Below the pieces are notes generated by a model that was not told where the DNA came from, did no database searches, and saw only the letters and a program-made list of their open reading frames with translations. Of a DNA stretch of 64,000 bases, positions 36,560-47,165 are shown piece by piece (the stretch's first letter is position 1; every line of letters begins with the position of its first letter). The translations under genes and the position numbers were made by a program. Source of the stretch: Volvariella volvacea V23 (Eukaryota > Basidiomycota > Agaricomycetes > Agaricales > Pluteaceae); the NCBI GenBank assembly GCA_000349905.1, contig KB722751.1, positions 82,405 through 146,404 on the forward strand, read 5' to 3'.

Positions 36560-38356
36560 ATGTCGACTCATGGCCCAATAAACGGCGTCAAGATCTCTCG
36601 TATGTCCTTCCTTTTCTCGCTTGTCTCAAACTACGCCTTATTATCCTCAACTATCGTAATCGTTCATCCCCCTACTCTTTCCGCCCCATCTCCTCTCTCT
36701 CTCCTTTCCTCCTCGAATCGCCTCCAATCGATACGTGTTTCTCACCCTCACCCCTCCAGCTATCGACGATCCCCACAAAATCGTCAAGGTCATCGCCTCG
36801 GACGGCAAATCAGCAGAAACGAGAGAAATTGCTTATACCAATTGTAAAGTCACCGGTAATGGTTCTTTCGGAGTCGTGTTTCAAGCAAAACTCGTTGGCG
36901 CATCAAAGGAAAATGAGGACATTGCCATCAAGAAAGTATTGCAGGATAAGCGGTTCAAGGTTCGTCCAAGTCTTCCCTTGCATCTTAACCGACTATCATC
37001 TCTCCATCAAACCTCAATCTCCAATACAATCCTTTGTCTTCTGTCGCGCGGACGCGACTTGAACGAGCGCTGTGCTCTCCGTCCTCCCTCGTTGCTCCTT
37101 TTTTTCTCACATCATGCGCTTAGAATCGAGAGCTGCAAATCATGAGATTAGTATCCCATCCAAACGTCGTCGACCTTAAGGCATTCTTCTACTCCAATGG
37201 CGACAAGGTATATCGTTCGGTATGGTTCTTTCTTTGTCCCGCTCATGGCCGTCTCCATTGCCAAGCAGAAAGACGAAGTCTACCTGAACCTTGTATTGGA
37301 ATACGTCCCCGAAACTGTCTACCGCGCCAGCCGTCACTACGCGAAGCTCAAACAACCAATGCCAATGTTGCAGATTAAACTGTATATGTATCAATTACTG
37401 CGTTCGCTCGCCTACATCCATTCCGTCGGAATCTGTCACAGAGATATCAAGCCACAGAATTTGCTGCTCAATCCTTCCACAGGCGTCCTCAAACTTTGCG
37501 ATTTCGGTTCTGCCAAGATCCTCGTTGCTGGGGAACCCAATGTTAGCTATATCTGTTCCAGGTACTACCGAGCACCAGAACTTATTTTTGGTGCCACCAA
37601 CTACACAACCAACATCGGTGGGTTATTTGTTGTGTCAACCGCAGGCGGACCTTGTTGATCATGTGGCATTATTGTTTAGACATCTGGTCAACGGGATGCG
37701 TCATGGCTGAGTTGATGTTGGGGCAACCCCTCTTCCCTGGAGAAAGTGGCATTGATCAGCTGGTGGAAATCATCAAAGTATTGGGAACACCATCAAGGGA
37801 GCAGATCAAGACCATGAATCCAAACTACATGGAGCACAAGTTCCCACAAATCAAACCTCACCCGTTCTCAAAAGTAAAAAAAATTTCACCTTCTATACAA
37901 CTTCCCTACTACCCTTTTTTGGGTGTTGTGCAATGTTGTTTTTAACTTGGTATTATCGTCATTTAGGTTTTCCGACCACGCACGGCCCCGGAGGCAATTG
38001 ACCTCGTGTCAAAGTTATTGGAGTATACGCCTTCTGCTCGTCTTAGCGCGATAGAGGCGATGATTCATCCGTTCTTTGACGAATTGCGGGCCGAAGGCGC
38101 AAGAATGCCAAATGGTAAAGAATTCCCGCCGCTCTTCAACTTCACGCGTGAGGGTGAGTAACCGAGGAATGACGTCTTTACTCGCTCAAGTGTGCTGACA
38201 TGCGCGAATTACTACGTTTCAGAGCTTTCTGTGCGACCAGATCTCCTTCGAAAGCTCGTTCCACCACACGCTGAACCGGAGCTGGCCTCACGGTCGATTG
38301 TGTTGGACAACTTTGTGCCCATACCACTCGAGCAAATGAGGATCACGCTGGACTGA
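36560..38356 (+). CDS. GSK3: Glycogen synthase kinase 3 (GSK3/shaggy)
   Basis: Ser/Thr kinase of glycogen metabolism, Wnt-like and cell-wall/stress signalling. ATG 36560 begins [13 protein letters not shown], spliced near 36601 to [18 protein letters not shown]. Kinase motifs in order: [13 protein letters not shown] (P-loop), [10 protein letters not shown] (catalytic Lys), [42 protein letters not shown] (catalytic loop), [10 protein letters not shown] (DFG) and the activating tyrosine in [16 protein letters not shown]. Then come [40 protein letters not shown] and the C-lobe ending [12 protein letters not shown]. Eight or so exons, roughly 390 aa, as expected for the family. The 5' leader is CT-rich (36436-36550). 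Confidence 0.97.
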
Positions 38357-38668
38357 AATAATAGTGTAATGTAAAGGGATTGTTTGATGGCCTGTTTGTT
38401 ATGCGATCCCAACTGCGAGCGTGCATGATGATTTTTACTAGTTTCCTTACGATTGTTTTCATACTCTTTTTTTTTTTTTGAATCTTCATGATGTGCGTTT
38501 GGACATACCTGCGGGCGGAAGATGTGCGATAAATGAAGGGGTGGATTGTGAGATGATTGCGCGATGTGACGTGCGAATAGATTTTGTATTGAAATGATTG
38601 AATACACTTGTTGACTTGCGCCTTAATCAAGTACTTTGAACCCTGACCAATATTACCCCCTCCCCAAA
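38357..38668. other. Intergenic with 13-bp poly-T run
   Basis: About 310 bp between tandem genes. It contains a run of 13 T (38467-38479). I see no gene in it. Confidence 0.5.
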
Positions 38669-41148
38669 ATGCTCTCCCCGTCCTCTTCCCCTTCTTCTTA
38701 CGTCTGTGACACCCTACCTCCCGCGAAGTTGGCTGCTGGGTCGAATCTTCATCCCCCATCGTCCCCGACAACACAGCCTGCTCTATCACCCCCTATACAG
38801 GTCGTTGAATTGCCCATGGAGTTTCAACTACCAGTCATCCTGGAGGACGACCTGAAGCAACACGAATCAGAGAAGGAGTCCACGCCGCCCCCCTCGATCG
38901 CCCCCCAACCGCCTCCCCGCAAGCTATGTGTCAGGCACCAGCGTATGGCAGACGAGGGCACTAATCTGAAGCTACAACAGGTAAGCATATGAAAAATTCT
39001 TCAGTCGGAGAAATTCGTTATCAATTGCCCATTATTGACGCCGCGCATCTCCCCATACAGTCGCTCGATGCATTGCCAGTGGAAGAACGGGAAGCTGTCA
39101 ACGCTGTCTGGTCCAATTTCTCGTCCTCGTCACACCCACGTCGTGCACTCATACTTCAAGGCCTCCTTACCATGTGCTGTTTCTCACAACTCTCACTCCT
39201 CACAGAGCAGCTGTCACAACTGATAAGAATCGACCCCTTCACAATTCTGCCCCGTGAAGTGTCCCTTAAAATTCTGTCCTATCTAGACGCCATTTCGTTA
39301 TGTCGTGCCGCCCAAGTCACCAAACGATGGAAGGCACTGGCAGACGACGATGTACTCTGGAGAGGAATATGCGAGCAGCACATTGGTCAGAAGTGTAAGA
39401 AGTGTGGATGGAGTCTACCGGTACTGGAGAAGAAGAGGTCCTATCGCCCTTCCCCATGTCCACCTTCCCCATGTCCCCCTTCCCCTTCCCATTCTACTCT
39501 ACCATCGCCCCCGTTGAAACGACCTCTGGAAGAGGATCAATCACCCTCACCACCCACTCCACCCATTAAACGGCAAAGATCGGACGACTGCAACAATGCA
39601 ACTTCCTCATCACCCGATGTCACACGACCGACTCCACCGACTTCTGTTAGGCCCAGCCCCAGTTCGCATACCCTGCTGGCTCCTCAGCCGGGTGACCCGA
39701 ATGGTACACTTCCCTCAATAACCCGACCGTGGAAATCTGTCTACAGTGAAAGAATGACGGTTGAGCGGAATTGGCGTCGCGGTCGGTGTACAGTTCGAAC
39801 GTTACGGGGACATACCGATGGCGTGATGTGCCTACAATATAGCGAAACACTATCTCATCCCGCGTTCCCCGTTCTCATCACCGGCTCATATGACCGCACC
39901 GTCCGCGTCTGGAATATGGAGACTGGTACAGAATTGCATTGTCTTAAAGGACATACGAGGGCGGTTAGGGCTTTGCAGTTCGACGAATGCAAGTTGATTA
40001 CTGGGAGTATGGATAACACGATCAAGGTTTGGGACTGGAGAAGAGGCAAATGTATTAGAACATTAAGTGGGCACTCCGACGGTGTGGTCTGCTTGAATTT
40101 CGATTCCAATGTATTGGCAAGTGGAAGTGCGGATTCCACAGTCAAGGTTTGGAACCTACGGACTGGTGGCGCTTTCACATTACGTGGCCATACGGATTGG
40201 GTCAACGCAGTGCAGTTATGGGACTCGAATTGCAGTTCACCTGGCAATGGATCCACCGGTTCGTCCTTATTTGACGTCTCGAGTCCTAGGCCATCGAGCA
40301 GTGGTACTGTTGCGGCTACTCCTGGGTGCTCAGCACCTCAAATTGATCCCGGGAAGATGCTATTCTCGGCCTCAGATGATGGAACGATCCGGCTCTGGGA
40401 CCTCAATCTTCGCACATGCGTACGACAGTTCACTGGACATGTTGGACAAGTGCAGAGTATGAAACTTCTGCTTGGTAATTGTGATGAGATAGAAGAGGAG
40501 GCTGGGTGTTCTGATGAAAAGGAGGCCGCGATGCAAGTGGATGAAGCAAACAAAGGAACACCTCCAATGTCCACATCGTTGTTAATTGGAGAAGTAAATC
40601 AAGCGCCATCCCCCCAAACAGTTAGCACCAGGCAAACGCCACCACTGCCGGCTGCTTCGAATTCAAACCGTAAAAAGCCGGTTCTCATTTCTGGTAGTTT
40701 GGACAATACTATTAAGGTTTGGGACATTGATACGGGGAAGACGCTCAAAACTCTCTTTGGGCACATTGAAGGGGTTTGGGCTGTAGCCAGCGATAAAGTC
40801 AGAATTGTTAGTGGGAGTCACGACCGTACTCTCAAGGTGAGTATATGCACCTTATCTTTCCCTGTCTCCAAAATTCCGGAGTATCTGCAATTGTACAGTT
40901 TCATATCAATCTCGCGTCTATGTCCTTCCGTTTTCCCATGCAGCCCTTTTTTGTTATCGCTACCTCTATACTTTCTGTCACAGAATATACTGATACCTTC
41001 CTGATAGGTCTGGTCACGAGAAGACGGGAAGTGCACATCAACCTTGGTCGGACATCAAGCGGCTGTGAGCTGTCTCGCATTGGGAGAAGATAAGATCGTC
41101 TCTGGAAGCGATGATTGTACCATCAAGATATGGAGTTTTGGTGGATGA
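38669..41148 (+). CDS. MET30: F-box/WD40 protein, Met30/sconB-like SCF substrate receptor
   Basis: Substrate receptor of an SCF ubiquitin ligase; in yeast Met30 controls sulfur-amino-acid genes. The first true ATG is 38669 (MLSPSSSPSSYVCDTLPP); the frame is open upstream only from TTG. Features in order: LCVRHQRMADEGTNLKLQ; an intron ending at 39060; the dimerisation region LDALPVEEREAVNAVW; the F-box FTILPREVSLKILSYLDAIS; the Met30-type KCKKCGWSLPVLEKK; a Pro/Ser-rich linker with an SPCPP repeat; then seven or eight WD repeats (LITGSMDNTIKVWDWRRGKC, VLASGSADSTVKVWNLRTGG). An acidic/Ser-rich insert of about 90 aa lies before the last repeats. The protein ends CTIKIWSFGG after the second intron (40837-41008). 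The Met30 assignment rests on architecture and motifs. Confidence 0.9.
39449..39490 (+). repeat. Short tandem repeat, CCTTCCCCATGTCCA units
   Basis: Near-perfect 15-bp repeats inside the MET30-like coding sequence encode SPCPPSPCPPSP, in the flexible linker before the WD repeats. Such tracts vary in length between strains. Confidence 0.6.
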
Positions 41149-41746
41149 AGGGTCTGGCTAGCCTAGGGGTTGGTCCATCCTTGTTCATACGGGCCAGATA
41201 TGCATCCTTGGGTAACCCACAAGGGGATCCTGTTCCCTCCCTGTTTCACCATTCTTATTTGGTCATTCACACTATTAATGCCATACGACTCACATCTATT
41301 TTACAACTTCTCATAGTACTATTATTAGGCATTATGCCTCAACCAGATGATCTATCTTTATTGGGTTCCACTCTTTTGTAGTTATGTATACAGAGCAAGG
41401 GGGAAAGGCGAACCTGCATAATATCTGGTTGGTTTGTCTATGCTTCTTCATCTCGATTGTATGTTGTGGTTAATAAAGTGGTCACCAACCAAATCAATGG
41501 AACACTACGTGGTTTGTAAGACAAAATCCGAGCGCTAGCATTAACCACCAGAGTTCTATGGACGGTGTGGCACTTGGCGGGTACTACCAGAAGGGAATTA
41601 CATGGAACAAGCCTACGGAAGTGGATAATGGTATAAATGGTATCAAATTACATAGCTATTTGCAGACCATAACGGATACGAATGGAACTGAAAGTCAATG
41701 AACATATACGAAGAGCCCGAGGTCAGAGGTGGCAAGGTGTACCGCG
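41149..41746. other. Intergenic between convergent genes, nothing recognised
   Basis: About 600 bp between the stops of the MET30-like and RasGEF genes. It must carry both 3' untranslated regions. No gene, RNA or repeat recognised. Confidence 0.5.
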
Positions 41747-44319
41747 TTACAAAGGGGACAGGGGAAAGTCGAATGCTCCAGACACGCTCGGACTAACGGG
41801 CGATCCAGGCTGTGAAAACGAAAAAGACTGTGAGGGAGGTCGTGGAGGGGCAGCCCTCCTGGTGCCCAGTCCCGTAGGTCGGAAAAGGGACGCCTCGATG
41901 CTTGCAATTCTAATACTGGCAGCTGTAAGGATTTCCTGGTCACTAGGCGTGGGTTGTATCGCACTGATGTGGGCGGAGATATATTCCGGAACATTAGGAG
42001 GCAGGGTGCTAGCTGAGAATGCTTTTTGGAAAGACTTTTTTGAACGGCATAGATGTATCTTGCACTCGTCAACTATCTTGGTGTAGCGTTCTAGGTTGAT
42101 CACCTGAACACCATCCACGTAAGTGAATTTGGGATGTTGTTGACATATAACCCGCAAGTCCATGACGTGAACCTCTATATCCCAACGTTAACAAGAAGTG
42201 AGTCATTGAATGCGTGATGGTGCTTACCCAACCAGGGAATATGGCCTCGGGTTGCGTCCGAGGTCCTAATCAACATTTTTCGATAATCTTTATATCCAAC
42301 AAATCCACTGGACCTCCTACTGAGGGTAGAAGGCCGTTCACGTTCAATCAGCTTAGACAATTGCTGGAGCAACTCCTTTGTCCGAATAGGTAGCTGATCC
42401 CTAGTGTGCCTAAGCTGTGCAATTGGGGTCGACTGCAAGGCGCTAGCGATTGCTGCCATGGTGGAGTAATTGTGTAACTTTCGACATTCCTACGTAGAAT
42501 AGTGTTATTTCACCATTCCCATATCAACAATATCAGCCTACCTCTGCTATATCAATAAAGCGTGACATATATGTGACCCTCTTCTGCAAGTCTTCACACC
42601 CCAGGATAGTTCTTTGCACCCACAAAATGATCTTCTGAAAGACCAACCGGAGGGTATGGCATATAGTAGTGGATTCCGAGGTGGCACCTTCACGGAAGTA
42701 AATCACATATTCTGCGGGATCTAATCTCTGGTGAAAGGACCACTCCAACATTGTCAATCCGATGGCGTAGTCTGCTGGTGAGAGGTTGGGTATTCGAGTG
42801 CTCCCCAGCGATACTGAGCTTCCCGAAGTCTGCAACGAGGTCCCTTCGTGAGAGGATTGGCTACGGGGACGAATAGTCCCAAAATCAGCGAGGTTTCCGA
42901 TGTTGATAATCCGCTGGATTTCGGCTATTCTCCCAGCTATACTTCCACTGCGAGAGGCGCTGATCCGGGACAAAAACTCCCCAATTTGACGCAGGACGCT
43001 TCGAGCAGAGAACTCTCCGCTGGCGACCCAATGTTTAATTACAATAAGGACGCTGATGATTAACGTTCATATTAACGGACGCTGATATTTAAACTAAATG
43101 CCCGCTACGCACTTGAGTTTTACAGCTGTCCTAATTTCAGGCCTCTCAGATTGGGCGGGATTTGCACCATCGTAGTGGCGGACCAAGTCCTCGAGCAACT
43201 CCTCTGGCGAAATGAAATCCGCGCATATGACGAGGAAGGTATCGAGTCCTTGCGGTTCATATGATGAGTCTGAAGTGGCGTAAATATTATGAGTTAACTG
43301 GGATCAGAATGGCCTTACTATAGTTATTAACCAGATGCTCGATTAGGGCACTTATTGTCTGACAGCCCTGAAAAAGCTGGTTGGGATGGTAGGGCGATGG
43401 AGGGGTCCGAGAGGATTGAAGGGACCGGGAGGATTGAAGAGATCGGGGGGGTTGAAGGGACGGAAGAGATTGGAGGGGTGATGTAGTGGAGGAGTAGCTT
43501 GAAGCACTATCTATTGAAAGAGTTTGCTCCGGTTCCTCTGTTAACACTTCCCCTAGAGCTGAGGGCTTTGTGCCTGATTTAGAGGCTGAAGTCACATTCA
43601 AAAGATATCGTAGACCCACCAACGGCAGGGTAATTGCACTCTGGGCCCGTGACATTCTAGATCTGAGCTCAAGGAGGATCTCCTCTAATCTCCCTTGAAT
43701 CTGCCGTATCTGCTGTCTCTGGGTTTCTGAATCACTCAGACTCATTTGCATCTAGTCAACAGTAAGCAATGAGTCGTGTGGTCAGCACAAGGCCAGGCTC
43801 CTACATGGAATCGCTGCACAGCCGAATCCAACTCGCGATGAGATTCATCTACTCCGGCCTGGATTTCTTGTGAGGCACGAAGACTCTCAAACCAACTCAA
43901 AGACGCCCATCCCTGCATCTTCTCGCGGATGCGGGATATGATGCTGGGCAAAGACATGAAAACTCAGCAAGCCCTGCATACAGTGATATGATCATCTGAG
44001 ACGCACAGCTCGAGTTCAGAGATAAAGTCCAAGGTCCGTTGACTTTGCAACTCAGTCGCCCCATCTTGGAGGGCGAGGAGCAGCAGGACGCATCGGGAGG
44101 TGAGCTTTCTGCATTTATCCTGATGCGATGTGCATAATTCATGGAAACCTAAAGGTACTTGGCAGGACCGTACTTACTCGTTGTACCCTCACACTTTCCG
44201 CTAGCCGATATATCTCCTGAGCTGGAATGCGCTTGTTAGGCTGTCAGGCGGCAGAGCGCGAGTATCAGCATACCGATGTTTACTGCGTTGTCGAAGGGCA
44301 AGCCAACAAGGAAGCTCAT
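41747..44319 (-). CDS. RasGEF (Cdc25-type) with N-terminal MLKL-like four-helix domain
   Basis: Guanine-nucleotide exchange factor for a Ras-family GTPase, with an unusual N-terminus. The frame that splices cleanly gives NAVNIAQEIYRLAESVRVQR joined to DKCRKLTSRCVLLLLALQDG, then ELIISRIREKMQGWASLSWF and SQEIQAGVDESHRELDSAV. This matches the pattern of the MLKL N-terminal helical bundle found in many agaricomycete proteins. A Ser/Pro linker with small repeats follows, then the REM (RasGEF_N) module (DTFLVICADFISPEELLEDL; ISVLIVIKHWVASGEFSARS) and the catalytic domain: LSPADYAIGLTMLEWSFHQR, TYMSRFIDIAEECRKLHNY, STMAAIASALQSTPIAQLRH and NLERYTKIVDECKIHL. The protein ends AFDFPLSPL at 41747. The start at 44319 (MSFLVGLPFDNAVNI) is the first ATG in the frame; an upstream exon is possible. 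Confidence 0.82.
43405..43475 (-). repeat. Minisatellite in the RasGEF linker
   Basis: Three to four imperfect units of about 18-21 bp (plus-strand core GAGGATTGAAGGGACCGG) in the coding exon. They encode a repeating Ser-Arg-Ser-Leu-Gln-Ser peptide in the linker between the helical bundle and the REM module. Confidence 0.6.
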
Positions 44320-44559
44320 GAGCAGAGGGTGCGCCCAAGGGTATAGACAAGGAATGGCGGGGCGGATTGGAAGGGGTGGCCGTGGGCATTTAAGATTACG
44401 CTACCCATGGACAGCACTTCTGCCAGGGTCTCAGCTGGACGCCTTGGAGGGAACAAGTACCATAATTGAATGCGGCGTTGAATGCACAGCATCGAGGCAC
44501 AATAACACCCACACTGGCTTGCCTTGTATTGCTGTTCACCTACTCGCTTGCCAATACAC

Positions 44560-44660
44560 GGTAGCGTGGCCGAGTTGGTCTAAGGCGTTGGATTTAAGTT
44601 ATCTTAAACTTGCTTCCCAATGGGCGAAAGTCCGCGCGAGTTCGAACCTCGCCGCTACCA
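44560..44660 (+). tRNA. tRNA-Leu (anticodon TAA) with 16-nt intron
   Basis: Acceptor stem GGTAGCG pairs with CGCTACC, discriminator A at 44660. The D arm is TGGCCGAGTTGG (A box) and the T arm GCGAG-TTCGAAC-CTCGC (B box). A class II variable arm reads TGGGCGAAAGTCCGC. The anticodon loop has TT-TAA-G, so it decodes TTA. An intron of about 16 nt follows position 37 and contains CTTAAA, the exact complement of TTTAAG at the anticodon, the usual helix for tRNA splicing. One oddity: the anticodon stem has an A-C mismatch at 31-39. TTTTT at 44677-44681 is the likely pol III terminator. Confidence 0.9.
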
Positions 44661-44676
44661 ACGCAAATTCCGCATC

Positions 44677-44681
44677 TTTTT
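44677..44681 (+). terminator. Pol III terminator of tRNA-Leu
   Basis: Run of five T, 16 bp after the tRNA 3' end. Confidence 0.7.
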
Positions 44682-44789
44682 GTAACTTGACACGTCAGGC
44701 TCAGAAGCAAATATCTTATAATAGCGATACAATTATGTACAATGTCAAACCAAAACGTCACCGTTTGATACTGATGAAGCATAAACAGG

Positions 44790-46599
44790 TCATATAATCT
44801 CTTCCATATCCTCATCATCTTCGCTGTCATCGCAATCTTGTTGCGATTTGCCTTGGACTTCTGGTGTGGATTCCGGTGGTGGGGCAGGGACAGGCATTAT
44901 TGGCGCAAGTGGCACTGGTTGCTCAACCGTGGCAGGCTGTGCCTGTGCCTGGGGGTGGGGATGTAGCTGCAGTTGCCCAGGTGGTGCAGTCACAACTTCG
45001 TCCATCTGTGCATATTCTGCCAACTGGGCAGCCAATAAAGCTAATTGGGCCTGCAACTCAGAACGGCTTGCGGCAAGCTGAGGGTCGATTTCTGGAGCTG
45101 GTACTCTATGACTTCCCGCAATCGCAGGTTCAAATGATGGCTGAGGGGCAATAGGTTGTCCTAGTTGATGGACTTGTGCCTGAGAAGGCGTCGCATTAGC
45201 GTTTGCGGGCCCAGTGTCAGGGACTGCCTCCAATAGCTGTGTTGGAGCACCTTGGTTGGCTTGAATTGGTGCATCTCCTTCCCCAGCTAGTTGCAAGAGG
45301 CCACCGAGATTGATGGCCTTGAGAATATTTTGTGCCGCCTCGTATACCTCGGCAGGTGTGGGGTCTTCCGCAGATGTTGATCCTTCATTATGAGGCGCAT
45401 AATTCGTTTGCTGCTGCGCTAGTTGTGCTGGAGGGTGACTTTGTGGCTGAGCTTGACTTTGGACGGCAGGTAGTTGAGTATAGCCCGGATAACCCGGGTG
45501 CGGGGGGTAACCATAGCCATAAGGGCCAGGTTGGAAAGGGGGCTGAGTGTTTGAGGGCTGATGGTGAGGGTGTACTAGAGGGGCATGCGTGAACGGGGAG
45601 GTGGTCGGAGGATGACCATTCGACGTCTGGTTTTGTGTCTGCGGCCGGCGAGTTGTTCGGCGGGAAGTCTATATGAACATGGATTGTACGCCGAAACACG
45701 TTCAGGTAATTTAATGCAAAGCAAACACAATGACATACGTTTCCACCTTCCCAAGACGCACTTAGGCGATATTTTCCACCACTACTCTTCTCCAACCTTC
45801 CTCGCTTAAATGCCTTTTGTAATGCTTGACTCGCTGAAGGACGAAAGTTGGATTGCACAGGATACCGCAAAGCCATCCAAGCAAACAAATCTTTTGGAGC
45901 GCACCCCTCCGGATCCGTTGAATCCTGCAGAGCCTCGACAATCATCTCCTCGTAGCTCGGCAGGTCATCAGCAGAGCCATTGGGTCCGTATGGGTCTGGG
46001 GGTTGTCCAGGAGGGCTTGCATGATAAGGATGTGCTGCTGGTGCCGCACCAGGTGGCGGTTGGTATGTTCCCGGCGCATACGGCGGGTAAGACCCATGAG
46101 GGTAGGAAGGGTAGCCGTGGGTGAGCGGATAATAAGGGTTATGTGGATACGCCGAAGGGGCATGCGGGTGTGCATAGCTATAGGGAGGATAAGTTGGATG
46201 GGCCGGTGGAGGCGGGGACTGGTGTTGTGGCTGTTGCTGACTTGTAGATGCTTGCGGTTGAGTAGGGGCAGATGGAGTAGTAGAACTGCCCAGCCATTTA
46301 TCAGGTGGCTGCTTTTCACCAGTAGATTCTTGCTGAGCAGCTGTAGTCCCAGAATCCTCAGATGCTGGTACCCGAGTTGGTGCTGCAGGCTTATCATTTT
46401 TTTCAGTGTTACTCTCGGGTGGCACTGTTTTCTTCATTGCCGCAATTGCAGCATTAAGATCGCTGGGCCATATCGTGCTTTTGATATAATGAGGGACATG
46501 AAGATCGAATGCTAGGCATATTTCGATGATTTGTGGAGGTGGGAGGAGATTAAGCCACTGGCGTTTGAGATCGTGATCTTGAGGAGGTACTGGATTCAT
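44790..46599 (-). CDS. H15 (linker-histone-type winged-helix) domain protein with low-complexity flanks
   Basis: Nuclear DNA/chromatin-associated candidate. ATG 46599 begins MNPVPPQDHDLKRQWLNLLP, with a helical N-terminus (IIEICLAFDLHVPHYIKSTI). A long Pro/Tyr/Gln-rich stretch follows (YPPYSYAHPHAPSAYPH). The folded H15 domain at about residues 215-285 is LPSYEEMIVEALQDSTDPEG, LFAWMALRYPVQSNFRPSAS and KAFKRGRLEKSSGGKYRLSA. One intron near 45650-45760. The C-terminal half has another Pro/His tract, an amphipathic stretch (SAEDPTPAEVYEAAQNILKA), a helix RSELQAQLALLAAQLAEYAQ and an acidic end (DDSEDDEDMEEII). The single H15 domain in a large disordered protein is unlike histone H1, which is short and lysine-rich, so a transcription-linked role is more likely. 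Other functions cannot be excluded. Confidence 0.8.
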
Positions 46600-47165
46600 T
46601 AATTAGCAACAGAACAACGAGATTGCATTATCCGCCATAGACCAACCGGGAGGTGCTCCATGGTAAGGGTAAGGTATATGAGCAACAGGAGAAACGAAGC
46701 TGCTGTTCGTCTGCATCGCTCCGGAGAGCTGCACAGTTTTTCAGAACAAGGTTTGGCAATATAAACTCCGGCTCAGTGTCGCTCTTCCAAACTCCGAGTT
46801 GCCCTCTCATAATATAGTGGGATTATGAGTCTTTGTCCTCGCGAGCCAGGAATGTCAATGACTATAGTTCGTGGTGCGATGAAAGTAATGTTACAATGAT
46901 GGCTTTACAAGTCGGAACAGAAACATGGTCAATGACAATCCCAATACAAATATCCGGTCGTGGTTCCTATCCTAGTATCCTTCTCAGTCTTTGCAAGCGT
47001 AACAAACGTATCAGTGGCATCAATACTCTAAATTGCCGTTCGTGTCATTTCTGCGTCATGACAGGGTATTTGGGTACGGGGTATCTGCATTGCATTGTTT
47101 TTAGTTCATCCTGCTCCTAAGATATGACGGTGCTTTCACCTGCTGTGGATGATATTGGACAGTGG
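46600..47165. other. Intergenic, nothing recognised
   Basis: About 565 bp between the start of the H15 gene and the stop of the next minus-strand gene. It must hold the H15 promoter and leader and the 3' end of the upstream gene. No feature I can support. Confidence 0.5.

Noticed and set aside
38467..38479. 13-bp poly-T run
   Set aside because: Simple homopolymer in an intergenic spacer; no RNA gene upstream for it to terminate.
38636..38668. Start of the MET30-like protein at TTG 38636
   Set aside because: Not an ATG; 38669 is the first ATG in frame and gives a plausible N-terminus. The same holds for TTG starts at 13131 (GH3), 57542 (GH5) and 59430 (ALG3).
44201..44389. First RasGEF exon in the MPTATPSNPPRH frame
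   Set aside because: That frame cannot be spliced to the helical-bundle exon without a stop; the MSFLVGLP frame joins cleanly and matches the MLKL-like pattern.
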